Assembly: GCA_032173965.1 (NCBI GenBank)
Contig: CM063287.1
Location: 6,329,859 to 6,393,858, forward strand
Direction: 5' to 3'
Source of the DNA: Sitta carolinensis
Taxonomy: Eukaryota > Chordata > Aves > Passeriformes > Sittidae
DNA length: 64,000 nucleotides
Shown: in pieces, positions 48,501 through 62,100 of the stretch
Layout of the letters: each line of letters starts with the position of its first letter
Numbering within the stretch: position 1 is the first letter of the stretch
Translations under genes and position numbers: made by a program
The notes under the pieces: generated by a model
What the model saw: the letters and a program-made list of their open reading frames with translations, nothing else
What the model was told of the DNA's origin: nothing
Databases searched by the model: none

Positions 48501-51500
48501 CTTGGTCTGACCCCAGGTATTCACAGTAATTAGAGTCAAGAATTATTTCTGGGATTTTTTTGCTTTGGTTTCTTTGTTAGTTTATTCATTTTAGAATGAA
48601 AGAGGAAGATTTTGACTTGTTGCCTGACGTGCATTGCACAGATAACATATTTGTTGCCTGTGGCTTCTCAGGAGACTGAGCAGAAAGTAGGAATAAGTAG
48701 CACATCTTGGGAGAGCACTTTGGCTGCAGAACTGTTGTGGAATTCAGCACATTGCCAGTATTGTGACTGTTCATTGTTTTGGTTGTTTGGCTGGAGGTGT
48801 TTTTTTTAAACTAAATTAGTAGAACTTTTCTTTACAAGGTTGAGTCTCACTTTTCTCCTTTATGTTAGTGCAATATTCAGTTCTCAATGTCTCAATAAGC
48901 ATAGAAAGTCTAAGGCAAACCATAATATTTATACTACTTTTGAGGGTTAGCATTAGCCAGTTTTTTTCACGTGGTATGGTCATGTGCAAAGGTCCGTTAT
49001 AATTTGTCTGATTTTACATGTATGTGTGTATACACACACTGAAGTTGTTGATGCCCTCAACAGTTACTGCAGAATGCCAATGAAATGACACGGCCACCTT
49101 GACACAGAAAGAGTATTAAATATTTTTCAGCACTAGATTAAATTTCCCAGTATTTCTTATGCAGTGATTTCTGCCCTGATAAAATGAGTAGCTCAGCAAT
49201 ACCTTAGTAAACATCAACTGCAGCCTGCAGCTTTATTTTTCCATCATTAAACAATAGACAATGCGTTCAGTATGTCAGCCCAGCTGATCATGAGGTAAAG
49301 TGTGACTAAAAAGTAGATCATCTGGTGGATGCTCCAGTGTTTGGTAGGACACAAAGGGCTCCTCTCTCCTCCCCAGCTTGCCCGTGCAGCTCCTCCTGCA
49401 GTCAGCGCGAGCTGTGCGTGCCTATTGGAGGCACATTGCTGTATCTGAAACACTCACCCCATTTCATCATTGACATTAGCTAAGCAGTAGGGATGTTCAA
49501 GCCAAGCACAGACACTTCTTGACTGCTTGGACATGCAGCTGGTGACAATGTTAGGTTTAGTGGCTGAGCTTCTCCTTCATAGTTTTGCGGTCCATGCAGA
49601 GTCCTTGGCATGGGCTGTCTGTGCATCATTCATGCTTTCCAAGATGACTGAGGATGCTTTTAGACATATCCATTAACTATCCAAGAAGGATTTTCTTCTT
49701 TCCATGTCTTGTTGCTGTCTTGTGGGTACGAGCACCCCGACACGTAAGGCTTACAACTGGTGAAGGTGCAACTTGCATTGTTCACACCAAACCTTTATTG
49801 GAAGGACCATCCCTGAGTGGCCAGCAGGTACTACATACAGGTCCCATGTCCAGGGGGTGCTGGAGCCACTAGATGTGGCTGAACAGAGATGTGGCCAAAC
49901 CTCTGAACAGAACTTCATTCTGTTTCCGAATGTCTGTGGGCACAGAAGGGAGCTGAGTCCTTCTTACGTGCTTCATTCACGTACAAAATTCCAGAACTGA
50001 GATTGATTTGAGCTAATGTCAGGAAGCTGAGAAGCTTCGTTTGGAATGTTCCTGCTGCCAAACGTTTCACTGCTTTTTCATGGCTGAAGATATTCTCTAA
50101 CAGTAATTATTCAAGCCTTGTGTGCTTTTGAATTGTGCCTTTTGCCCTTGTCACACGAGTGGCAGTGTCGATGGCACTGGCGTGTCACGGCCTCTGTGCT
50201 AGGCAGGGCTGACCCCTGTTGGCCTCTTGGTTTAAATGTTCCTCTGTATCCCAGTGCCTGGGAGCTGAAGAGCTTTGCTTTTTCCTAGTACCTGGCCAGG
50301 GAACAGAGGCTTGTGGCTCACAGGCCAGACACAGCTGAGAGCTCCTATGGATGTTGTGTTGTGGGTGTCCAGGCTGATGAAGTCATTTGGAAATACTCAG
50401 CCCTCTGCGAAGAGTCAGCTCCCCACACGTGTGTGGGGATTTATTGCAGCTCTTTTCCCAGCCAACCTTTTAGTAAAAAAATATATTGGGACTGCATCTA
50501 CTGCTGCCCTAGAATTGCCTGAACTTGATTGTCTCCACATGAAGCATTAACTCAAGCTTTCTATCTATATTGTAGACTATATCTCTGTGGCCTTTTATCT
50601 GTGTTCCTAAAATAATGGTGGAGTTAAGGTGGAGAGTCATGCTAGCAGCATCCAGAGTTGAGGTGGCCTTCACAGCAGTTTATTCAGGTCCAACCTGTCA
50701 GAACCAAAGGTGAAGATAGATTTATTAGCAGAAGACTGCCCACTCTGCAATTGCCAGCTTATTGCAAGCATTGCCGTGAACTCAGTTCAGAAGTAGAAAT
50801 CAGGGACAGAGTACTCAGTTATGAAACATTTACATCTTTTTCTCTTAGCTATCATTCTTGCACAGATGTACCTTCATTGTGCTTTTTGTTCAGCACTATC
50901 TTTTTAGTGCTCACAAAAATTGATCGTAACTAGGAAAATTTATTTCTTATTTTAATATGTTAGCTTCGTACAACCAACTATACCTCTGCATTCCTGGATC
51001 AGTTCAGGTATCATCCAGTGGGTTTTTTTGTACTTTCCTCAGTGGATGGTTCTCAGGTCAGATTTTTATGGGCTGATGGAGCCTTAGCCTTCTGTCTGGA
51101 GCCATAAAGAGACTGTGTGGTGTTTGGCATGTACAGCCTGGAAAGTCCCCCTTTGTTATACAGCACATGTAAGAAATCACTGACAAAGTGGAGTGAGGAT
51201 TTTCATAACCTGAAGGACTAAAGTGTACCCACACAGACCCAGCTAGATGAGGGGTACTGATGGCAAGGGGGCCAGTGGCAGCATGGCAGGCTCAGAAACC
51301 TTCAGTCGCCAATACATGCAAAAATTGTAGATGGTCTTTTTTCCAGAAAAGCTAAGCTTTGGTTGCTCACACATGTGAATTCTAAATCAATCTGATTGAT
51401 CTACCTCGTGTGATTCCGGTATGTTCTCCTTCTTATAAAACAACCTCTGATAGCACTGAAGTGAATAATTCTATATTTGGCAATTATTTATGAACTGCAG

Positions 51501-51531
51501 ATCTCATTAACACAGCAGATGCATTTCCTGG

Positions 51532-51542
51532 ATGGCAGCCAT
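51532..51542. promoter_or_regulatory. YY1-like dyad ATGGCNGCCAT, copy 2
   Basis: ATGGCAGCCAT, two inverted GCCAT cores. Same 11-base form as at 1456 and 54621. Confidence 0.3.
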
Positions 51543-52392
51543 TAGTGCATCTGGGGATTTATTTACTAGTTACTGAAAATACTGGACTGGAAGGGAAAAA
51601 GAAAAGATGCTGCGGCTTCTTCCTAATTTTCACTTAATTTCTGAGGTGCTCCACAGCATTTCTTCCTCAGATTTGTCATGTTAGAAACAATCCTTGACAT
51701 CTCTCAAATATTTAGTTGTCTTCCAAAGTAATGGGCTTGTAGGATATGCTGCAGGCCCTGCTTCTTGGAGATTTGTGTCTGAAACCATTTAGGGCAGCAA
51801 CCTCTTAATTTCTTCAAAGAAAAATAAGAAATCTTTGCAATGGATTCTTAGCTAGTTAGTCTTACTGTGCTGAGTGTGACTAAAAGTTAGAGAAAATTTT
51901 TATAGTTGAAAAGTGAAATTGCATCTGTGGGATACCTGTAGGTTTTCTGTGATCTACATGAACGTAGAAGCCAAGGGCTGTAGTGGAGCCAGGCACAGTT
52001 CCCATGTGCCCTTAATAGGCTTGCTCTCCTGGGCTGGTGCAGGGCCTCAGCTCACCTGGCAGGCATGAACAAATTACAGCCCCCCCTGAAATTTTGGGGA
52101 GGGTTAAAAAAAAAGATAAAATCGCCCCGGGGTATAATGAAACCCTTGCTGATTTTTGCCATTTTGCAAATGTAAGCGTGTAATTATTCCTGATTTCAAA
52201 ATTAAGTAGTAATAAAATGGGGAGAAACACCTGCTTTTTGCTAATCTGGATGATTTTTTTACCTCAATGACAAGATGTTACTTTTTCTAGATTTCTTTTG
52301 GTTTCTTTTGTTCAAGATTTGTCCCCATATGGGGAATATTTGATAGTCTTGTCCTTCTGCCTATTCTCATTCCCCCTGTCTTCCATAGTTTC

Positions 52393-52438
52393 TTTTTTTT
52401 TTTTTTTTTTTTCTTAATGGCTTTTTTTTTTTTTTTTT
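52393..52438. repeat. Twin T homopolymers
   Basis: Runs of 20 T (52393-52412) and 17 T (52422-52438) are separated by CTTAATGGC. No transposon body is recognised on either side. Confidence 0.95.
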
Positions 52439-52644
52439 CTGAGAAGGAGATTTCCAGCTGTAATAAGGACAGGCCAAAAGGATGGCATTTGGATTTGTGG
52501 GTTTTTTTGCCTCCATGCCTGAGGTGAAAAGAGGGATGATTTCAGGCCATTAAACATACAATAAGGCATGAATATCTTCGGGCTTAGAATTTCCTCTTGC
52601 TGAAATTATAGAGATTCAATTTTAATATGGACTTAGTTTAGGGA

Positions 52645-52682
52645 AGAGCATTTACAATATTCTTTACAATATAGAGCATTTT
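52645..52682. repeat. Small nested direct duplications
   Basis: TTTACAATAT occurs at 52651 and 52663, and the AGAGCATT that precedes it recurs at 52673. This looks like local slippage or duplication in AT-rich sequence. Confidence 0.85.
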
Positions 52683-54620
52683 GCTCCATGTGTTTGTATT
52701 CCAGTTGTGAATCTTTATGGCATTGGAACTGAATCCTTCTGACTTCCTCAGGAGGCAATGTCAGAGGAGGGTTTGCAATATCCACTTCTGTTCAGGGACA
52801 ATATTCATCTTTAATGGGAAAGCAAATATCGGGGTAATTTCTTTAGCTGTACATGATCTTATTCCCTCTACACACTTGCTGTATGTGGTATTTTATATGT
52901 GAAGTACAGCATTTAAACACATATAGTAAAATATATGCCCAGTCAAATGCTCACAAAAAAGCACTTCTAGTAGGCTTATGAGAACATACCTGTTTTGGTG
53001 GTAGGCTGTCACACTTGGTATGTCATTGGCATTGTCCATATTGAGGTGAGACTAAAAGAAAATGCTTAGCAAGGGGCTGAAAGCTTAGAAGCACAGATAA
53101 AAACATTCCACTTCTGTGCTGATTGCTTCTTATCTTTGTGATAGTTGTGAGCTTTGGTGTCATCACTAGTTGAATATTTTTAATGATGCTTTTGGCTTTA
53201 TTTTGTTTTTAAAACAATACTCTTTCAAAAAAAAAATCTGTAATTACCCCTCTAAACAGCTTAACTACAAATATTCTACTAGTTATAATAGAGTTTGTCA
53301 TTTTGAATTTGAATTCCTTTCCAGTCTTCAAAAATGTCTTCAGGCTTGTTAATCTACAGTGTGCTTGTGAATGTCATTTGTGATAATTTTCCACTGCTGC
53401 TTCTTTCCAAGAAATATCTTAAATTTTCTAAGGGGCCATTAGGGTTTGATGCAAGACAACAGACATAGCAGTAGCATATAGCTCTTGGGTACATACTTCT
53501 CTGTTACCTTTTGTGCAGGAAAACAGTGTTGAGATGCGACATTTCAAACTGAACCAGGTTCCTAAAAATAGATTAATTGTTTAAAAAACAAATGCAGGTG
53601 GAAGTGGAGTCAAAAAAAGACCCTCTTTCTCTGCCAGTGGGTCTTTAGGCATTTCTGGTAACACCGCTCATGTTCCACATGAGCCCCTAAGCTTGAGGGA
53701 GGCGCTCAGAGGGAATTCTGTGGAGTGCTTTACTGGACGTTTTAAGTAGCAAAGTGTGTGTAGTATGTGCACCTTAGGGCATTTTGTAAGGTAGGAGTCT
53801 GCTGTTAAGACACATCTTTGAGTGCTGGCTCTGTGTCTGTCAAAACCAGGTTTTTTCTTGTCTTGTGAACTCCCTCCTTTCATTTCATTGCAGTCTCACA
53901 AGTTGAAGTTGCAAGGCCACGTCTGCAAATGGTCTGTAGTGGAAACTTCTAGTGATGCCTCCCTGCCATTGCAGAATTCCCACTGAGGCTGTAGGTTAAT
54001 GGCTCTCACTCACTCATCTGTGACCCGTTAGAGGCCCACAGAGTATTTACTGCTGAGATGATCTTTCCCCTTTGTTTCTACTTTAAATGAAAATAAGCTG
54101 AAAATACCTGGCATCTGGGAGTTGCTATAGAATGAGCTTGGTCACACACAGGAGGATAAGGAATGTCTGAGCAATAAAAGGAAAGAGGGTCCACGAGATT
54201 GTTTCAAGTGAGGGATTGCTATTGTAGAATGGATTGCATAAGAGGTGAAGGCAGATGGCACAATCCCCCGTGTTGTAAGCCAGGCCTTGGTGAAAGCTGC
54301 ATTCAGCCCCAGACACATGGGCTGTGGAAATGCAGACCTGGCAGCATGAGTGGTTCCCTTGCCAGGCTCCCAACCTGCTGCCTGTGCTCTGAGCAGCAGC
54401 GCTATTGATCCTCCCCACCTGTGCTTTGGACACAAGTGGGACAGCACATTTACTGGCGTCCCTCGCTCCAGAGTGTCTTTTTTGGAAGTTGCTTGCCTCA
54501 GTTGATGCTGGGCTGGAGCAGTCTCCCTTGGGTCAGTAGGTCCTGCCTACAAATGTGGGTCATTTGGCAGCTCTTGCTTGCTGCTGGTGTCACTAGGGAT
54601 AACGCCATGACATCAGTAAA

Positions 54621-54631
54621 ATGGCTGCCAT
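54621..54631. promoter_or_regulatory. YY1-like dyad ATGGCNGCCAT, copy 3
   Basis: ATGGCTGCCAT sits 13 bases after a CRE-like TGACATCA (54608-54615), in one of the more GC-rich patches of the intron. The two motifs together make it a modest candidate for a regulatory element. Confidence 0.35.
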
Positions 54632-55149
54632 CAGCAGCACGCCAGCACTGTCAGTTGTAATTAAAGTCTTTGGCCTAAATAATCCCTTCCGGATTCAGGC
54701 AACAGAGGGACTTGCTGCATTCCCCGTGTCTCTGCTGAAGTGAGTGTCAGCCCCAGAAAAACACAGCTTCATGCCCCCGGTTTGGCAAATGATTTTGGCT
54801 CACAGCCCGCATGAACTGGGCATGTCCTTGGCCCTGGAGGGAATCAGGTTAGCCAGGCAAGGCCCACATGGGATAATCCTTGGATCTGGCAGTTTTCTTT
54901 ATGGAGTCACAGAACATACAGGGGCTTTGGAGTGGGTGGCCTCCCACCTGAAGAAGAAGTGACCAGGTAGGGAGTCTGGACTCACACAGTGCTGGTCCTT
55001 TCTGCATGGTGCAGTTTCCATCAGATAAAAATGTCAGGACCAATAGCAGAATAGGGAAGTAGTTCTCGTGCACACAAGAAACATTTTCAGCCTGATATCT
55101 GTCTATTTCTGAGCCCTAATAAAAGGGCAGCTTGGTTTTAAACTAGGAA

Positions 55150-55482
55150 TTTTTGTGCGTGTTTTTGGATATTTTTGTGCTTTGGTTGGGTTTTGGGTAG
55201 TTTTTTAGTGGTTTTTGGTTGGTTGGTTTTGGTTTTTTTTGTTTGGTTGGTGTTTTTTGTATAATTTTTGTTTAGTGGCTTGTTATAGACAACTTGGCCT
55301 CAAAAATGCTCTGACTGGTTGAATTGAATTTTTCAGAGGCACTTCAGATATGGTTATAGCTGTAAATCACAAAAAAATCCCAAACCAATCCAAATCAACA
55401 AAAAGCAAAACAAAACTAAAACCCCAAAACCAAAGCAGAAAAAAACCCAAACAAGCAAACAAACAAAAGCCCCCTAAGCCTC
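55150..55482. repeat. G/T-rich block and A/C-rich block, inverted compositional pair
   Basis: 55150-55280 is nearly all G and T (repeated TTGGTTGGTT and GGTTTTTT). After an ordinary 88-base spacer, 55369-55482 is nearly all A and C (AACCCAAAC, CAAACAAAC). The second block resembles the reverse complement of the first in composition and in short words, so the strands could pair imperfectly as a long stem. Confidence 0.8.
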
Positions 55483-58400
55483 CACTCATCTTTTCTGTGG
55501 GCAAAAGTTCCTCTTGGCTACTTTGAGCTCTGTTTGGTGTTTTGCTGCTGGCTGCCTTTGCCGTGGCTGGCTCTGAGCTGACACATGAGGGACAGGCACT
55601 TATCTCCTCTCTGCCTCTTGTGTAGCCACCAAGAAGTGACTTCAGTCTGAAGTCATGTTGCTTCTATCCCTTACACCATAAAAAATGTAGCATGGGAAGA
55701 AACGGCATTTTCCTTTGTTCTTGCTCACCAGTGGAAAGGGACCGCTTCAGCCAGCTGGAGGTAAAAGTGCCTTTTCCTGGAGGAAAACACTGTGAGGAAG
55801 TGCCACCACAGAAATGGGAAACTGGGTCCTGGCAGCTCTCTGGTGTCTGTAGGTGGTGGCTGTTGCAGCTGCTGTGCTGTTCTCTAGAGAGGGCCTTCTG
55901 AATCTCAGTCTCCAGAGATACTTTGTGTCAAAACCTGATCCATGCCATTAGCTTAGTTTTGATTAAGGAGCATATTCCTCTTGCCAAAGCTGTGACAAAA
56001 AGTACTTGGTGAAAAAAATGTTTTATAATTGCATGTAGTTTTATGTCTATTGATTGTGTGTTACATGAGTTTGCTGAAAGATCTCCATCAATGAATTCCT
56101 ATAAAAGCTAATATAATACTGAAAAAATTGCCAAGCAAAGATAATCCAATTAGGCGGCTGCACATAGCTGAGTTTCTAAATTATTGATATTGTCTTCAAA
56201 TGGGCTGCCTTATAGTGCAGTAAAAGCTGCAATGTAGGTGATATATTTAGCTGTAGTCACACTGTGATATCACTGTGCAGTATTTTATTTTAAAGGTACA
56301 CAAAAGATATTTTTAAAGGCTTTTTACAGAGCACATACAGAAGAATATGTTTAAAGTGAGCATCTGAGAAGTAAATAATAGGACTTGTGCCTGCACTTGT
56401 CTATTGTTTATCTTCAGAGAGCTCCTGTCTTTAAAGCTCAGCATTTTCATGGTGTTATTGGCAAAAGTGAGGCCAAAACCCCAATCTTCCACTTTGCAAT
56501 TACCCAAAGGGAAGTCCTGTTGCAGCTCTGCCTTTGCTGAAAGGAAGTGTTTTTTTACTGTGGCTCTTAAAATAAGTAAATAAATAAAATAAGCCCCCAT
56601 CAAAACTCTAGAGCAGTTGAGGAGGTTGAGTGTCAGTGGTTCTTGTCCACGAGCTTGGCAGTAGAGGGCTGCAGGGTGGCTGCACAAGTCTGTCAGGCAG
56701 AATCATCCAAAACTACTCAGAGCTTTAGTTTTAAAAAAACTTTCAAACTCAGCAAACGGGCAACAGCTGTGGCACACTGATGTTTTGTTTTGAGGGAAGA
56801 TAAGGAAGACTAAAGAAGAGTGCTTTGCACTAATCCATTCTAGAGGCGATATTAAAGCTGTGGATCAGAGTAGCAGAGCCTGTGTCCAAAAGCAAAGGGA
56901 CAAAACGTCCTCCACAGGCAGATTAAAGAAGTGGTATTGATTACTGTCTCTGTTATCAAGCATCTGGGACACTAATCAGCATCTCAGCTATGCATTTTAG
57001 TAACGAAGGAGGGCAATGATTCAGTGGTTGGGAAGGCAGCAGGATTAAGTGGAAAGGAAAGAGAATCATTATGATATGTGCTCAGCTGCTGTCCGCAATG
57101 GAACATTAAAACCCATCATGATTGATTTTTGTTTTCTAAAGGGAGTATATGATATATTGCTCTAACAGAATATCCTATTTTAAACTTAACCTGGAAGAGT
57201 TTACTATTTCCCATATGTTTTGTTGAAAACAGCTTGCAAAGGCTCACATACTCCCTGAGTAAAGGCTTTGTGCCAGAGTGGAAATTAACCCATTAGTCAT
57301 TTAAAGTTAAAAGCCACTGTTAAATGTAATGTGTAAATCCCTATGAGATATTTCAGTTCAGCACTTGTTATTTGTTGCTGTTTTGGTGGTGGTAAAACAT
57401 ACATGGAGAGAAAGCTGTATACTTGCTCAGATCAGATGTCTATGACATGCATACAAAAGAAATGAGGAAAGGGAGTGTTTTGCACAGCTTTGATGTTTAA
57501 AGTGAGAAGGTTGTCCCAGCTTTCAGGTGTCTCTGGGATCAGGTTGATGGCACCTGAATTAGGACCCTCATGCCCCTCAATAATCCATGGGAAGAGAGTG
57601 GTGCCTCCAGAAGCTGACTGGGCACCACTTTAGAGGCATTCAGGCAACTTCTCTCCAAGCCCATGGGCTGTTACCTACCTTCCTGAGTGACCTTGCCTGG
57701 ACACCCGAGATCAGCCAGGGCAAGCTCGGCTCTGTCTGCCTGGGCCAGACCTTGTTCTTTTGGCAATTGGTATTCAGCTTCCCTGTGCCCAAGCTGTGCC
57801 AGCTCATACCTATGAGGTCAAATCCTGTCTGCCAGTGGGTATTTTATGGCCTTGCTGGCCTAGGAGAGAGCTTATCAGAACGCTGTGATTTATAGCTGTG
57901 AGCTTGCTGATCAGTGTAACGGAAGTGAACACCTGTACAGGAGGGCTCTAAATTCTGCTTGGCAGGAATGCTCTTTAAACTGCTGTCAGCTAACTGTATT
58001 TAAACTAACTAAATGAAATATCTACATATATACAAGCTGGAATTTCTAGTTTGTACTTTCTTCATAGTATGTCTGAAGAAAGCAAATCTCTCTTACTAAG
58101 CTGAATTTCACTCTGCAGTTCTTGAGACCTCATTAATAAAACTGTCCCAAAAGAAGAAGGAACACTATTTTTGCATTTAATCCTCACAGGTTTTCCATAT
58201 TCTCCCTTAGCCTCTATATATTACATGGCTTTAAGGGTGTAAAGCAATACACTCTTTCAAAAAATGTCAAGTACATTGTTCTCTGTTGCTAGAAATCTAA
58301 GTCATTTAGGTTAGTATCTAGTTTACTGGCTAATTGTTATAACTGAAATTGCATAGCTGTAATTTCTGCTAATACTGGATGTAGTCAAGATAGGCTGAGT

Positions 58401-59013
58401 GCCTGTCAAGTTGAAAAAGCGGTGGAAAATGTTAGTCGGACTGGGACTATTTGCATTAATTTTGCAGACATACCTGAGACTTGAGTGTTCAGTGGTATTG
58501 GCCTATTGGTATTTGCATCTTTCCTTTGTGTTTTTTATCATTACCTATTGTATTGTATTTTTAATTTTAAAAACACATTTATTTTAATTTGAACAATCCT
58601 GAAAGGCTTTGCAAACTGCATAATACATTTTTTTTTTGTATATCCAATATGCTTCTGTGTATGAAAATTAAGAGGGGAAAGAAAGCAGTGTCAGAAACCT
58701 CTAACGTTGGCACTGAAAACACAGCAAATGCAGCCAGGAGCTGAGGTCAGCAGATAAAGGCTACTATTGCAGGTAATTGCCACTGCGCTGGGAGCTGGGC
58801 TAGGGAGAACATAATTCCCTGAGCTGAAATGTTGTCATGACATCCATTTACCTCTAAGCTTTCAGAAGGCATGCTGGGATCTTTGGAGACTGTACACCTC
58901 AAAGGGGTTTTGTGCTTCATCCAAGCTCTGAGTGGTAATAAATAAGTGAACTATAGCAGCATAAAGACATGGGGGAGCTTTTTGGTATAAATTGATGCAG
59001 TTGTACAGATGTG

Positions 59014-59171
59014 TGAGCATTGGAACAAGCTGCCCAGTGAAGTGGTGGAGTCACCATCCTTGGAGGGGTTTAAAGATGTGCAGATGCAGCACTTAGGAGT
59101 GTGGTTTAGTGGAGGACTTGGTTGTGCTTGTTGATGATCTAAGATCCTTTCCAACCCAAATGATTCTATGA
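59014..59171 (+). mobile_element. CR1 LINE 3' end
   Basis: TGGAACAAGCTGCCCAGTGA, then GTGGTGGAGTCACCATCCTT, GGTTTAGTGGAGGACTTGGT, TTGATGATCTAAGATCCTTT and the tail CCAACCCAAATGATTCTATG, in the order of the avian CR1 3' end. About 158 bases are kept, 5' truncated, in sense with ANK3. Confidence 0.94.
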
Positions 59172-62100
59172 GAAAATGAGAGCCATGTGCTCTGGGTGTC
59201 TGTGTCCAGTGAGTTTTTTCCAAATAAATACGCACTTTACTCCCAAATCTTGCTGAAGTTTTATCCTAGTATTTCCCCCTCTTTGTGTTTTCATTTTTTC
59301 ACAGTCCAGTGATATTTTCCATATATCACAGCACTCTCTACAGTACAGATTTACATGATAGGCTGAATTAAGCAGGAGGACACCACAGGAGCAGCACATC
59401 CACCATCACTATTGTCACAAGAGGCAAGGCTGTTGCCTTGCTTCTTTTGTAAGCTTTTAAAAGCAATCTTTCAGTTTTGTATGCATATGGTAAGATTAGA
59501 TCAAAGCACTGAACTAGTCAATAACAAAAATACAGAAGACTAGTTATTTATGTTCCACATGTATCTCTACTAACAATCTTAATAAGGACAAGAATAATGA
59601 ATTTTTATTTGGGTCACACATATTGATGCAATATTAGATGTGTGGATAGTGCTTATTTAAAAAAAGCACCCTTTTGCCACTAATTCTTTTAGGAAATATG
59701 ATTAATGTCAGTAATGACATGGTTTTCCATCCTGAAGGAGTCTGTCAGGGCTCTCAGGAGGGTTCATTTTAGTTTAATATTCCTAGATGAACTAGCCCTT
59801 ATAGAAGAGCTTTTCTGCTTTTGTTTCCTATTTACATTTCAAATAATTCCATGGAATTGTGTAGGAGCAGGAGAATTGTCTGCTGAATGCTGATGGATGC
59901 AGTAATATTAATAGTAATAATATCATTAGTAGTGGTAAGGAAATAATCAAATCTCAGAAATTTGCATGTGCCTTATTCTATTAAGTCCTGTAGCTGTATA
60001 ATTTTCCTTAATTTGTGAGATGTTTCTTGCTGTTTATTCTGAACGGAGAAATCCCTCCCATCCAGTCTGTGCACTGGCATCCTCCACAGCCCAAACACCA
60101 ATTATCCCTGGGTGAAGGTCAGCATGATACACCTGCTGTGCAGGTTCATTTTACCAGAGTAATATTTTACTAAGTGCTGGATCTGAGCTTTTGTGATGAG
60201 CACCCTCTTCTAGGGAGAAAGATGTTTGCTCTGTAAATCAGAAATGACAGTTTATAGCAGAGCTGTGAGATAAGGAAGGGAAGAGAGGGAAATGGAGCTG
60301 AACTCTGCATTAGGGAGGGACTGTAATTTCTCATTACAGCCCCAGGAATCCTGATCTACAATTCTTTGCCCAATGAATGTCGCTCTTTCTGCCCTTAGGG
60401 CTGTGTAGGACGTCGGGGACGAGATTGCCTTAGTGCTTTGGGTTGGAGAAGAGCTTCTTTTTGTTTTTATTGTGGGTCTGGAAGAGGTGAGAGAAATAGT
60501 TTTATTCTTGTTTGTTCTTTGTGTCATGTTCAGGTGGCATTCCCACTCAGCTCATGAGGGGAATTTATAAACGGGTAATTTTGCTGATCTGCAGGCTTTG
60601 AAGTTCCACAAGATGGTGCTTACAATCCAAATCAAAATGGAAGTATTTCTCCTCCTCTTCTCTGCTGTTAAATCTGAAATGAGATCCATTGTTACTGTAG
60701 AGACTACTTGCATGCTCCAAATGGCATCATATTTGTTAGACGGTATGAAATAAATCCAATAGAATTTGAAGCACAGGTACTAAGGAACATTAGTAAAGTA
60801 CAGTTTCCGATGCATTCATTTACCCTTTTCATGGAGCTTGTCCCTATAATTTCTACAATCAAATAATTTATGATGTCTGGTAATTAAAAATGAGATTTCT
60901 TAATAAATTATATGGGAGCTGGGTCAAATTTTGTATTCAGATGCAGAAGTGCCTTGCCCTAACTTTGAGAAGGAGTAGTACATGGGCAAATCTAAGCAGT
61001 CTTTCATTATTAATGGGGAAAATAATGTGTTTTACATAGTGTTTGTACTGCTTGGAGTCTCAGGAGCATGTTACTTACATTTTTCTCTTTGCTAAAGCCA
61101 GTAAAATCCAGTTGATGAGGTCCTTAGCTTCCTTTTGTTTTACATCCAGGATCACACCATTCTCTGTGCTTTTCAGCAGCCATCTGCATGTTCAAATGTG
61201 TTGGGCTGCAAAATGTTTTTATGAGTATCTAAAAACACAAATTGTGTGTGTGTGTGCATGCAGAGTATTGCTTGTCTAAACATGGAAATGAGTCTTTGAA
61301 AAGATCTGTCACATTGCCTACCATTACAAAAACATAGGTGAGTTATTGGGGAGATTACTCTAGCCAAAGTGGGTTAATGATACATTTATAATGTGCTTTA
61401 GATTTCTTCTTAAAAGCACATTAAAGTCTTGGCTCATCTGACGTGGCCTCAGAGTAGAGGTCATTAGCCACTGGCCCAGGGAGAAACGCTGGGAAAAGTC
61501 AAAAAACTTACAGAGTCTGGGATTATTCCCAGAAAGTGTAGATACAGGATTGATAGTTTTTCCTGGCAGTTTATGAGATATAATTACATTTTTCGTTAGC
61601 AAATCCAACATGCTCTTTGGATGCATTAATCATTTTAGAGAAAGTTCTGGGCTGCAACATGAAATACTGAATACTAAATTTGTGTTAAATACCAGTGCCT
61701 GCTGGAGGGGAGAAAATTAGGAAATGCTTTCTCTGTGTTATTTGTGAAGTTTTAATTGTTTGAGTCTTGTTCAGAAATAAAAGGGTTTTATGAAAAAGGA
61801 GAAAGCTCTTGTCTGTGCTGGGTGCAAGATTCCCTCCTCCCTCTGATGGCTCCTCTTGAATCTGCAGCACAGTGAGCCTGGGATGCTGTTCAGGGAGGAA
61901 CCAGCTCCTCTGGCTGCTTCTCTATAGAGTTTTTATTTTACTAAGGCTAATAGGTAACTAAGGGAAAATGCCAACTTACTGGGTTGTTAATTGAAGTTAA
62001 ATAGGATTTTCATTAATTAAAAAAGGTATAGCTGTAATGGTAAAATATCTGTAAAATAAATAGATTTACAATGGAGGATAGCATTCAGCACCCTAAAAAT

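Larger units (their letters stand above)
36550..59013 (+). other. ANK3 intron 1, no exon recognised
   Basis: No coding exon, RNA gene or clear full transposon is recognised. The longest frame (132 codons, plus 38557-38955) runs through a 15-T tract and resembles no family. Patches richer in G and C lie at 40650-40960, 46380-46580 and 54240-54650 without homology I can name; the last has a YY1-like dyad. Simple repeats are listed separately. Confidence 0.65.
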
